A DNA stretch of 64,000 bases, from contig JBLDXI010000017.1 in assembly GCA_047495785.1 (NCBI GenBank), forward strand, positions 2,852,001 to 2,916,000. The letters are read 5' to 3'. Below, piece after piece: positions 1-10,574 of this stretch. This stretch comes from Lepidodermella squamata (taxonomy: Eukaryota; Gastrotricha). A model generated the notes under the pieces. It did no database searches. It was not told the DNA's origin and worked only from the letters and a program-made list of their open reading frames with translations. Each line of letters begins with the position of its first letter. Within the stretch, counting starts at the first letter, position 1. The translations under genes and the position numbers were made by a program.

Positions 1-316
1 TTACATAACGAGCGCGATAACGTGAGCCAAAACTAAATCACGGCACACGTGTCGGCGGTGTGCACCCGCTCGAGTCGTAAAAAAAATTGGCCATTAAAAG
101 ACTAATTCAGCCTAACAATTGCCACTGAAATGAGATTGCTCAGATTCAACCCTAATAGCAATAAAGTTTAAGGTGGACAATAATCCAACTAAAAATTGAC
201 CAATTTACCAGCTGTTAGAAAAATGCGAAAAACTGGGCATATTTCCGGCGTATCTCACAACTATTTTCTCGTAGTACATAGTAACCAAGCTGATAAGAGT
301 GTGAAACACAGCTTAC

Positions 317-3300
317 CTGTCGGCTGAAACGGTGACGAATCGCTTTAGGTCGGGTAAGAACTTGACGCCAGTAATCTGTTCGCTATGGCCAGATGTTGTA
401 GCCAACACCTCGCCGGTGTAAAAGTCGACAATTGACACTGTTTTATCGCTGCAAGCAGCGGCAAACAGCGTGCCGGTTGGGTCGAGGCTGAAACGCACTA
501 GTGTCCCGTCCTCGGATGCAGAGCCGCGGTACTTGCACCGCAATTTGCCCGTCGCAATGCTAATCACGCGAATCATGCGGTCCTGGCAGGCAACGGCAAC
601 AAATCGCTGCGTTGGCTCCGTCTCCATGTCGTACAAAGTCGATTTGTTGCCAACGTTGTTAGACAACGAGAACTGGCCGACGCACATCGAGCCGTTGTGC
701 TGGTTAACATTCACATCGGCCGAGCGAATTAAGATGGATTTATCGGCAGAACACGACATGAGCAACATCTGCAATTTCTCCTCGCCTGCGTTCGAGCCAT
801 TAGACGCGCCGTTTGTTGCCTGAACAGCCGGCGTGACTTTCTGCGAGAATTTAAGCGCCGTGATAGACGACGAGTGATCAGTGTCGAAAGTTTGATGAAT
901 CGAGTAGTTATCAGCCGCATTCAGCACGTGGACGTACCGATCACGGCCGCCTGATGCTAACATCAGCGGCCCATCGACCCCTCGCGAGTATTCTAGGGCC
1001 AGAATTTCGCCATCATGTGCCTCAACGGTCACGTCGTTGTTAAAATTATTGTGGATGTTGTACACCTTAATATTTCCGGCTCGAAGGCCAGCGCAGATGT
1101 GACTGCCGTCTGGGCTAACGGTAACGCACCTAACTCCGCGATTATCAGTCGGCAAAGGAGGTGCGCTGCCAGTTGATGGGGTCGATGCGGTTGAAGACGA
1201 GCCAAACGGCACGAATCCCGAAATGGAAGATGGGTTTGGCCCTATTGCTCCCATGTTACTTTCAGTTCCGCCGATCCCCGCGTTAGCTAGAGACTCGTTG
1301 TCACAGAGATTTGCATAGTTTGAGTCGACGTAAATAATTTTCAGCAATTCCTGTACAAAGTTGAAAGGTTCAGTCATAGCTCAATCTCAAAAAAATCCGC
1401 ATAATGAGGCGGAAAAGGTTTGTTTGCTCTCATAAAAAAACCGCTTTAGCAATTACAAGCGAATCCGGTACTTGACCCAAAATCAATATTCGTGATCCAA
1501 ATCATTGTCTAGAATTTTCATTTTTTCCAATCCTATTTTCCGTCATTTTTTATCCAGCTTAGATATTATAATCGTTTGCTGAAAATTCCCGCATAATTAT
1601 AGAAATATGCCTTACCTTGCTGAACGGATTTCTGAATGCCTGGTTGCCAGCCATGTGTGTCGGACTGGAAGAGTCAGCCATGTTCCAAATTCTGACAGTA
1701 TCATCGCCCGAGCATGTAATGAAGCTATCCGATGGCAGCAAACCTTGTTCCGCATCAGCCGGAAACACCTACGCAATAGTATCGCATTTCAATTAATTAT
1801 CACACAATGATAACATCAAGTTTGGCAATGCACCAATATCAGGTAAATAAACCAACTAAATACTTACGTCAATCCCCCAAATTTTTGAGGAGTGGAAGAG
1901 CCATGAAGCCGCCTTAGTAACGCGGTCCAAATCTGTGACATTCCAAACGTAGACCGAGTGATCCGAGTAGGTCGCAGCGATACGGCTGTCACCGAGCCAC
2001 ACCAGGGCTATAGTATCGGCGCAAACCTGGGTATCAGGTTCGTCGCCGTAAACGTAGCTCGTGTCGTTGAGACGAGATGTCAAATCAACACCGAGCTTGT
2101 GAGGGCGAGGTAGCATGCCAACGTAGTCGAGCGTCGATCCGTTGAAGACGCGAATCGTGCCGTTGGCGCAACCGACGTACAGCAGACCGTCGTCGAGGTT
2201 AGCAGCGATGCAGTACGCTCGCTTCGTTTTGATAGCGTAAGTATTGAGAAGTTGGCGATTTTCCGCGTTGAACTGGCACAAAATACCAGAATGAGTAACA
2301 ACCACAAGTGAGCGTTCGTTCGGGTAGACTGCACACGCGAAGTTATTATTTTGCAAATCACCGAGCGGTGCGATTTTGCCCAACAGCGGCACAGCTTCGG
2401 CCGGTGCTGCTCCAGGCAATTTTTGCGGTAATTGCAGGTACCAGAAGCGAACGTGGCGAACGCCGACCGAAACAGCATGACTCGAGTCGGGCGCAAAGCA
2501 CAGTGCATTTACCCTCTGTGTGTTTTTGTTAGACGCTACTTTGATGCCAGTCTTCCAGTTCCACACATTTATCATGTTATCGAACTGGTTGCCGATTGAA
2601 AACAGGTATTTGCCATTAGGCGAGAATGCAACACACGGAACAGAGAACTTGTGATCCACCAGCTCTGCCACTTGTTGAGCTGTTTCAATGTCCCAAACGC
2701 GCACAGCAGGGGCGTGGCCAGACTATTTCAGATTCACATTTTTATTTATTTTCAATCAATTTTCGTGTTATTCTTCTTACTTCTCCCGATGCAATATGCC
2801 TGCCATCGGAGCAGAAAGACAGAGAAACGATTGTTTTCTTAGAGGCATTGGTGAGGTGGGTCTGTTTGTTTCGCTTGACGTCGACAATCACAATAACACA
2901 TCTGTTGAAAAAAGCGAGGGTTATTGACAGAATTATCAATTACACACGCGTAATCGCAAAATGTTATTATATTATCGCTTAATGAAAGGACATTGAGCCA
3001 GGTTCTCTCTCTCTCTTCATCTGAGGCTGCACTAATAAACGGCCGGCCACAGAGAAGCGGGAGCAGAGCGTCTATTTACGTTTCGACGTCATTTCAATTT
3101 GTTCTTTCGGCTGCAATATAGGTATAAGCAGCTATCAACAGCCCGTGGTTGGGCTTTGTCTGTAAACAACTCGCAAGTTAGCAATTCGCCGATGAGAGAT
3201 GGACCGCGAGAGAGCGCGCGAAGGTACTATTATTATCTCCGCTGCAACAACACCACAACAACAACGAAATCTACCTAGTACTACTACTACATGGATGAAA

Positions 3301-4571
3301 ACTACCCAGCCTCACGGGCAAACAACACGAACAACATTTCTGGCGAATAAATGCGCAGACAATGAAGGCAGCGTGATATATTAGACCCTAAAATATAGGA
3401 CCCGCATAGTTCTGAACACCTTCATACACACGCCGCGTGCGTTATTGCCGGACGGCATGCAAAGCTTGTCCAGTATTAAGGCATCTCTGGTGGTTGTAGT
3501 GGTGGGACTGCGGCTACGGCACATTGAAGCCTATTCATACCCTTAAATATATATCACCAGCATTACTACCACTAGTTTAATGATGATTACAGCGGTAATA
3601 ACAACAATAATGCGTACGTGGAAAAGCAAATTAAGACTTGGTGTCAATTTGCACATTACCTGCCGCACAAAATGTCCCAGTTTGGCGCGGGGTACTTCTC
3701 GGTCACTGCCTATCTAGCATTATTAATGAGGGAGCAATCGCACCCGAGTACGCTAAAAGCAGCTCAAACAGGCGCTAGCTAGCCTTTTATAGCACACAAT
3801 AGCAATAGTTATTATATTGCTATTACTGCATCAGTCGCAGCCATTCGCAAGGAAAAAAACATGGCAGCAGCTAAACGGATTTGCGACGATCTCGAACATC
3901 TTAGTGCGCATTTGGGCTCATTTCCACGCATTGTAAGAAAACATTTGAAAAACCAAGTATTATGCAATGGTGTTATAACGCAAACACTGCTAATGTTTCT
4001 GCTTAGACAGCCGCACAACGCCCGGTTTCTAATATGAAAATAAATGAAATAACGCCGCTTCGTCCGCCGTCTTATTATTATAATGAGAGCTGTGCGACAC
4101 ACACCGGGATGAATTTCCAGACTAACAAAGCAAACCATAATTGCTGCAAACGTGCCAGCAATAGCAAGCGACGGTTTGATATACAACACAATGACGTGCT
4201 GCCGACAAGATAATAAGAGTGACAATAAATGTTACAATGCTGTGGCATAATCCCAACATCACAAGCCAATAACAAATGGGGCGTTTCGAGCACGATGCCC
4301 CTCCGGCAGAGTGGTAAACTCTTGAAAGTCTATGAAAAACGAAAAATAACTCACCCAGCTGGGTAGGCCAAGAGGCCAGACTCAGGATGACTTGCGAAAG
4401 CAGAATTGGAGCAGGTTGTGATGCCAAAAACTCGGTCGAGAAAAACCTGAATGATAATTGACGGATGTTCGTAAAAACGTAAATAATTGAAGACACAATT
4501 TTTACCTTCTCTGTCGAGCTACTGACTTCGGCCCGTGCCTTTCTTTTCAGTGAAGGTACTGTTCTAATCAT
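317..4571 (-). CDS. WDR62: WDR62/MAPKBP1-like WD40 scaffold protein (5' part, 3' end outside window)
   Basis: Partial gene; WD40-repeat scaffold of the WDR62/MAPKBP1 family, known to bind JNK-pathway kinases and, for WDR62, to act at spindle poles and centrosomes. Exons on the minus strand, 5' to 3': 4571-4506, 4446-4355, 2901-2781, 2722-1868, 1768-1616, 1350-317. They join in phase into about 773 residues and continue beyond the left edge. The short first exon encodes a basic N-terminus (MIRTVPSLKRKARAEV). Family-typical stretches are VFGITTCSNSAF, GLLAYPAGCVIVIVD, GHAPAVRVWD, SVGVRHVRFWYL, DSFITCSGDDTVRIWN and ELLKIIYVD. Repeated WD units run through the whole visible protein. The second intron is 1.45 kb, far longer than the others, and may hold control elements. 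I first considered the actin-interacting WD protein AIP1, but the order of motifs fits WDR62/MAPKBP1. Which of the two vertebrate paralogues is closer cannot be told. Confidence 0.88.
2902..4354 (-). other. Long second intron of the WDR62-like gene
   Basis: This 1.45-kb intron separates the two 5' coding exons from the WD40 body. It contains a CT-rich tract near 3006-3017 and several short AT-rich tracts. No coding exon with recognisable similarity was found on either strand. Its length against roughly 50-250 bp for the other introns of the gene makes it the natural place for enhancers or an alternative first exon. Confidence 0.6.
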
Positions 4572-4851
4572 CGCTTAAGCTCATATTTATAGCGGAGCCT
4601 TGTTATCGATTATTCAACCGGGCATTAACAATACAGTCTAAAAATGCAAAAGTTTGTCAATTTCATTTGAATTCGTTTCAATTTATCAGAAATCATGCAA
4701 AAATCAGTATCAAACTTAACAAATTAATTGAGCAGATGAAGAAGAGCATTCATAAGCTTTTAAGACACGAAGTCGAAAAATAAAAATGAAAAGCCCGAAT
4801 CGAATTTAAAAGGATTAGCGCGTAAAATTGGTCGAGTGCTTATTGAGCATA

Positions 4852-5223
4852 TCAAGTACGGGAGTATTCAACCATCTCCGGCCAGTTGTAGCTCCACATG
4901 CCTTCAAAAGCATATTGATCACAAATGGCCGCACATTCGGGAGGGGCAAAGCAGTCGGCGCAGTTTGCAGAAAACGTGAATATGCCATTTTTAACGCAGG
5001 AGTAACGACAAGCGAAATAACTTCCACACACGAGGCCACAAATGGGATCGTCTTGAAGCCATGAAATACGTGAATCTGCATTGGGAACTGGAGCATCCAT
5101 CTCGACGACAGCCCCTCCGATTAATTCGGGGTCGTCCAGCGTGTTATCAGCAAGCACCAAACCGTTTACTGTTATAAGCCACACGAAAGCGGCCGCAACA
5201 AATGAGAGAACGGCTATCGTCAT
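4852..5223 (-). CDS. Small secreted cysteine-rich protein, family unrecognised
   Basis: Intronless ORF of 123 aa. The reading frame is open further upstream, but the first ATG is at 5223 and gives a clean signal peptide (MTIAVLSFVAAAFVWLITVN, then GLVLA), so that start is chosen. The mature part has an acidic N-terminal stretch (DNTLDDPELIGG) and a C-terminal module with eight cysteines in four CxxC/CxxxC-like pairs: CGLVC, CRYSC, CADC and CAAIC, spaced C-x3-C-x5-C-x3-C-x10-C-x2-C-x5-C-x3-C. An even cysteine number after a signal peptide suggests four disulfides and extracellular function. I do not recognise the family. It lies between WDR62 and the SEM1 cluster with no sign of co-transcription. 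Confidence 0.7.
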   Translation of the reverse strand: MTIAVLSFVAAAFVWLITVNGLVLADNTLDDPELIGGAVVEMDAPVPNADSRISWLQDDPICGLVCGSYFACRYSCVKNGIFTFSANCADCFAPPECAAICDQYAFEGMWSYNWPEMVEYSRT

Positions 5224-6126
5224 ATTACATTTAGCAGAAGCGAGACCGAACTCCAAATATGACTAGTAACGTTAATAGTGCCCCTAGAATCGTATACAAA
5301 TCCGATATAAAGAAGATATTATCAATCAGTCAGACTATCTGCTAAATAAAATAAAAGGGCTCAATCAAATTATTACTTGGAAATAAGGCGTTCCAAGCCT
5401 ACCACACTTTGGCGAGACTTAGGACTTGGGATGTAAGTCTCACGTTTGAAATATTTCAGGTAACAGAGGTGGAAATCATATAGAATCTAGGTAAATGAGA
5501 ACAGGCTATGCCTGTGCGATATTGCAGAGTAATGTTTCCTGGTAAAATCACAGTAAATAATATAAAGGTTGCAGTGTCTTCCTAGACACGCATCACTACG
5601 TACAGACACTGGACTATCAATAATATTACCCCGCTATTGATCTTGTTAGATGTAGCTGTTTTTGCACAACAGTTTTGTAAATCAGTAATTTTAATAAACT
5701 TTTGCAAGCCTAAAATATTTAGCGGCTGAGGATATTGAAAAGTGGCATAAGATAAAGGAATCCTCAAATCCTCGATTCCATAGAAGAGCTGACAAATAGA
5801 AGCAGAACTCTCAAAAAGAAAAGTTAAGAAAAAATGCTAAAAAGCTCAAAACTTGAAGGCCAACGAGTTCACGGAAGATTGGCTTTTCCCGACGACGAAA
5901 AGTGCAAACCGTTCTCACTCACTTTGACTTTTTTTGCGCGCGCAAAACATTTTAAAACATTTTTGCAAAACATTATCGGCGACAGAATTAGGCAAAATTT
6001 GTATTAATTTCTTTCAGCCCGTAAAATTCATAAAAATATATGTCGAAAAATAATAATTTGATCAAAATGATTCAGAAGATTTCTGCCCGCCTTAGTTTTA
6101 GCTTCGCGAAAAGCATCGGAATGGGA
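5224..6126. other. Intergenic region, nothing recognised
   Basis: AT-rich spacer of about 0.9 kb between the cysteine-rich gene and the small minus-strand ORF at 6127. Short open frames here (for example 5582-5767 on the minus strand) have no recognisable motifs, and I see no RNA gene. Confidence 0.5.
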
Positions 6127-6351
6127 TCACTTTCTTGACGCCTTCTCTTTTCCACCTGCTGCTTTCGTCGCTACTTCGTCATCTTGAGGTGTAGGATCCT
6201 TCAGAAAGTAGCCGAAAATAAGCAAGATTGGATTTGCACGTCTTTGCTCTTCACTAGCAATCTGCAAAATGCGGGAACTCAGCAACCTTTCGTGCCCAAG
6301 CGAAATTGACGGGTTCCCCATTGTAGCAACAGCTCCAAGATCATACCACAT
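6127..6351 (-). CDS. Hypothetical 74-aa protein, divergent from SEM1
   Basis: Uncertain single-exon ORF. The frame is open to 6372 but the first ATG is at 6351 (start MWYDLGAVATMGNPSISLGH). The middle contains a short hydrophobic run (NPILLIFGYFL) and the C-terminus is lysine-rich (KAAGGKEKASRK). It is transcribed away from SEM1 with about 210 bp between the start codons, so the two could share a promoter. Length, charged tail and hydrophobic patch would suit a small organellar or ER protein, but no family is recognised and it could be one exon of a larger gene. Confidence 0.35.
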   Translation of the reverse strand: MWYDLGAVATMGNPSISLGHERLLSSRILQIASEEQRRANPILLIFGYFLKDPTPQDDEVATKAAGGKEKASRK

Positions 6352-6560
6352 ACCAGGGATAATAATTTGCAATTAGGTGCTTTGATTATTTTTATTAAAT
6401 TGGCTTATTCTCGCTTGGGAAAGAAGCAAAATTTTCCATTGGCAGCTTCACAGTTTGATTAGTATGATGTGACGGGCTATTTGCTGTCTGCTATCTGAAA
6501 TAATATATATACTTGCTTGGTTACATTATTTTAGATTTGTAAACTATTTTGCTGATTGTC

Positions 6561-6842
6561 ATGTCATCGACTGCTCCTGCTGCTAGCGCTCCTCAGGAAA
6601 AGGACAAGCAGCAAAACAAAGATAAATCTGAAATGGCATTTCTGGAGGAAGATGATGAATTTGAAGAATTTCCCGCCGAAGAATGGACTGGCGCTGACGA
6701 AGATCACGAAGATGCCAACATCTGGGTTGAAACATGGGATGACGATGACGTTGAAGATGATTTCAACCAGCAACTTCGCACCGAACTCGAAAAAGCTGCA
6801 AAGCAGACCGCTGGTTCTGGCCCCAAACCTATGCAAATGTGA
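6561..6842 (+). CDS. SEM1: 26S proteasome lid subunit SEM1/DSS1 (Rpn15)
   Basis: Intronless 93-aa acidic protein. The Sem1/DSS1 hallmark is clear: an acidic patch ([15 protein letters not shown]), a second patch around [16 protein letters not shown], and a helical C-terminus ([13 protein letters not shown]). In the family these acidic/tryptophan patches bind partner proteins. Sem1 is a lid subunit of the 26S proteasome, and the same protein joins TREX-2 (mRNA export) and stabilises BRCA2. The upstream in-frame extension lacks an ATG, so the start is the ATG at 6561. The N-terminal 25 residues (Ala/Ser then Lys/Gln-rich) are longer than in the human protein of about 70 aa. Confidence 0.93.
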   Translation: MSSTAPAASAPQEKDKQQNKDKSEMAFLEEDDEFEEFPAEEWTGADEDHEDANIWVETWDDDDVEDDFNQQLRTELEKAAKQTAGSGPKPMQM

Positions 6843-7030
6843 TCTAACATTTTTCCTTTCTCGGTGTTTTCGTGGATTAAACTTTTTCATTGTCATTCCT
6901 AAGCACACGTTCTAAACGTATGATCATCAGAATTATTAGTTAACTGTCTAATCAGCTCGGAAAAATTATGATAAAGACAAAACAATATTTTTACTTGATA
7001 GGTAGCTTTGAAAAATAATAACATTTTACA

Positions 7031-7824
7031 ATGGGGGCGTCGCAGAGCGTACAGACTGCGATTGTCAACAAGCTGACGCCAATACAGCGCGATATCTTGC
7101 GCATGAACAAAGTCACTTACGGGGACGTGGTCAACTTTCTTGAGATCCTAAACTCACTGTAAGATTAAATTCATTTATTCATTTCTAATTCATGTTCAGC
7201 TGTTTTTTCTTTGAAGGATGAAAGACGTTTCTGAAAATGAACCTAGTGTCATTTCCTTTCGCATAATGAACCCAAACGTCCAAAATATTGTCATATGGAA
7301 ACTTGTATTGAGAATATGCTGCCTTCGAGTAAGTAAATTTGTTGAAGTCTGATTTTATTGTAGTAAGAAACTGTTTTTAGACTTTGAAACGAGACGGCAA
7401 AGTCCAATCGAAGCGTATTTTGACGCTACACCAATTTATGAGGCTATACGATGACATGGTCTACCAAGTCGCAACGCTAGATTTGCCCCGATTTTCCAGT
7501 CAACTATTCAACAGCGCATCAAATATGAACATATCTATGGTTGGTGCACCAGCGGAACAGCCATCGGAATGCCCTATTTGCTGGGAAAATCCTCCTGATG
7601 TCGTCCTAGCATGTACTCACGCATATTGTCACACTTGTATAAAGCAATGGAACCGCGAGTGTCCGTTATGTCGGAATGAATCTGATATTGACGCCGATAG
7701 CTGGCAGTGTATTGAATTGAGTGATTTGAATGAAGTGCCAACCGAGTCTGAACAAGCCGAATTAGCTCAGCAACGCAATCGAGTTTTGATTGGGCTTGCT
7801 GACAAGGCCGGTGAACCGATGTGA
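7031..7824 (+). CDS. RNF141: RNF141-like RING finger protein
   Basis: Three exons (7031-7158, 7217-7328, 7381-7824) join in phase into 227 aa, close to the roughly 230 aa of vertebrate RNF141/ZNF230. The N-terminus MGASQS is a candidate N-myristoylation site, as the family's Gly-2 start would predict. A central helical region (WKLVLRICCL, LHQFMRLYDDMVYQV) precedes a C3HC4 RING: CPIC, then C and H in ACTHAYC, CHTC-type pair and final CPLC. The C-terminus LADKAGEP matches the family's end. A RING of this type implies E3 ubiquitin-ligase activity, which is an inference. Both introns are short (58 and 52 bp). It is followed at about 180 bp by CCT4 on the same strand. Confidence 0.85.
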
Positions 7825-8005
7825 AGCTAACTTATTTTTTTCGGTGATGATGTTTTTGTCTTTTCGCTAATCATTTGAGGCTTGTCAGGTTTTATAATAT
7901 TTTACTGAAAGTCTCAGCTTTGTTATAGAAAATGAATGTAACCTAACTTGTTTTCAAATGTTGTTATTTAGGTTTATATTTAAGGTTTGTATTTAACTGT
8001 TGAAA

Positions 8006-10177
8006 ATGGTCGCTTCCAAGCCATCCAAGGCCGAGAACCAGGAACGTAGGGGCACTGAGATCCGCTACAGCAACATGACCGCTGTGAAAGCCGTATCCGA
8101 TGCCATCCGCACCAGCTTGGGCCCTCGCGGTATGGACAAGATGATCAAGTCCGGATCTGGTGAAGTCACCATCACCAATGACGGTGCGACGATCTTGAAG
8201 GAAATGAAGGTCCACCACCCTGCCGCGAAAATGATGGTCGAGCTGGCGAAGGCGCAAGACATTGAAGCTGGAGACGGTACCACCACCGTCGTCGTCATCG
8301 CCGGCAGCCTTCTTGACCAGGCTGCCAAGTTGCTGGAGAAGGGTCTCCACCCTAGCATAATCTCGGACGCTTTTGGCCGTGCTGCTCAGGAGTGCATCAG
8401 GATTCTCGACACGATGAGCGTTCCCCTGAAGCTGACAGACCGCGAATCGTTGATCAAGTCCGCCTCCACCGCTCTCAACTCTAAGGTAGTGTCTCAGTAT
8501 TCGCAGATTCTCGCACCGTTGTGCGTCGAGGCCATCCTCAAGGTCATCGACATGAACGCAACCAACGTTGATCTTCGCAACATCAAAATCATCCAGAAAC
8601 TGGGTGGCACCGTCGAAGACACTGAATTGGTCGATGGTCTGGTCTTCAGCCAGAAGTTGAACACGCCCGAAATGCCGACCCGTGTCGAGAAGGCGAAGAT
8701 TGGTCTCATCCAGTTCTGCATCTCACCGCCAAAGACTGACATGGAGAACAAGGTCATCATCCAAGACTACGCCCAGATGGACCGTGCCCTGAAGGACGAG
8801 CGTAACTACATCTTGAACATTGTCAAGCACATCAAGAAGACCGGTTGCTCGGTTCTGTTGATTCAGAAGTCGATCCTCCGCGATGCCACCAACGATTTGG
8901 CCCTGCATTTCTTGGCCAAGTCGAAGATCATGGTCATTCATGACGTTGAGCGTGATGACATTGAATTCGTTTGCAAGGTCACCGGCTGCCGCCCCGCTGC
9001 TAGCTTGGACCATTTCACTCCGGAGATTCTCGGCACGGCTGACCTGGTCGAGGAGATCCCGACCCCGTCCGGCAAGATCGTCAAGGTCACCGGCGTGCCA
9101 AACCCTGGAAAAGGTGTCTCGATCTTGGTCCGCGGCTCAAACAAGCTGGTCATCGACGAGGCTGACCGTTCGATCCACGACGCCCTGTGCGTCATCCGCT
9201 GCTTGGTCAAGAAGCGTGCGCTGATTGCTGGAGGCGGTGCCCCTGAGATCGAAATGGCCCTGCGTCTGCAGCAGAAGTCGCACACGCTCGCTTCGGGTAT
9301 GGAGCAATATTGCTGGAGAGCTTTCGCCGACGCCCTTGAGGTTGTGCCATACACGCTGGCTGAGAACGCCGGCTTGAATGCCATTGAGACCGTCACCGAG
9401 CTGCGCAATCGCCATGCTGCTGGCGAGAAGACTGCTGGTATCAACGTTCGCAAGGTAAATTGGACAAAAATGAATTATATTTACATATTCAACCCGTTAA
9501 TTGACGTGATGCTAATGGTTACCTATATCAATTGAGCCTCTAGTTACTCTTGCCAGTGGGTAAACGAATTAGGCCAACCACTCTTAAGCTATACTTCCAG
9601 CCTCCTTAACCGCCACATTTGACAATCTTCTTTGGCGATGTTCGGTGGAATTATATAACGAAACGGTCTGGCTAGTTTCGCTTCCTAATCCTTCATTTTT
9701 GATCATTATGACGCGGAAGATTTTTGTCCCGTAATGAGGGTAGTTTGGAGAACCAGAGAGATGGGTTAGGAAGAGGATATTAGGAAATGTAAGAAGAATA
9801 CCATGCGGCCACAATTCTAAATGGAGGAAATTCCCATCCGGTCTTACTCATTTTTTTCAATAGTCCCTACAGGATACTGAAAAATTGATCATGAATTCTC
9901 ATTCAATTTCCGAGTAGAGAAGCTTTTATTATTCCTAATATTGCTAGCTGAAAATAGATAGGCGTCCCAAATTTTGAGGAATGAAAAAATCGGAAATTTA
10001 TTTATGCCTATATTTTAATCTTTTTTCTTTTATTATCAGAGCGCCATTACCAACATTTTGGACGAGAACGTTATTCAGCCGCTGTTGGTTTCCCAATCGG
10101 CGATTAATCTTGCGACGGAGACGATTCGCTCGATTCTGAAGATCGACGACGTGGTCAACGCTGCCCACCGTGTTTAA
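8006..10177 (+). CDS. CCT4: T-complex chaperonin subunit delta (CCT4)
   Basis: Two exons (8006-9454 and 10040-10177) join into 528 aa, close to the usual size (about 530-540). This is the delta subunit of the cytosolic TRiC/CCT chaperonin, which folds actin, tubulin and WD40 proteins. Group II chaperonin signatures are present: [35 protein letters not shown] (ATP-binding and catalytic Asp region) and [11 protein letters not shown]. The C-terminal exon encodes the end of the equatorial domain ([20 protein letters not shown]). Codon use is GC-richer than in neighbours, as expected of a highly expressed gene. The start is the ATG at 8006 within AAAATGG. The single 585-bp intron is unusually long for this locus. 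Confidence 0.96.
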
Positions 10178-10574
10178 GGTCCCAGTCATTAGTCAAGAAG
10201 TTGCGCGGACATGACGAGGCATGACACTAGTATATATCGACAGGAAATATAACTCACGAATATGCACTGACACTTGAATCATTACCAAGATGTGAATGCT
10301 TGTAAATTTAGGTTATCAACCACATATTATTGTGATCCTTTGCTGCTGCTGTTATAGTCACACGAAAAAAATAACGAAAAAACCGGGGTGTTATTCTGTG
10401 ATATTTGCCCCATCTTGTCGAGTTCTGTATGCGAGATGAATATCAAGCAAATAAAACGCATTGAGTTTATGCACGAAGTTGAAAAATCGTCGCTTTATTG
10501 TTGTTTCTTTTCGTCGAAAAATCAGCATTAAAAAACATAACAAGAGAAAGAAAAATTGAATCAACAAAGAAAAG
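10178..10574. other. Convergent intergenic spacer between CCT4 and the minus-strand PGAP4 copy
   Basis: Holds the 3' ends of two convergent genes. An AATAAA signal for the minus-strand gene is readable as TTTATT at 10494-10499, about 75 nt past its stop codon. No other feature was seen. Confidence 0.5.

Noticed and set aside
317-2901. WD40 gene at the left edge as actin-interacting protein 1
   Set aside because: Both are WD40-rich, but RHVRFWYL, FITCSGDDTVRIWN, ELLKIIYV and the LAYPAGC N-terminus fit WDR62/MAPKBP1 in order and spacing.
8065-9453. Several long minus-strand ORFs opposite CCT4
   Set aside because: Shadow frames caused by strong codon bias of CCT4; no independent motifs.
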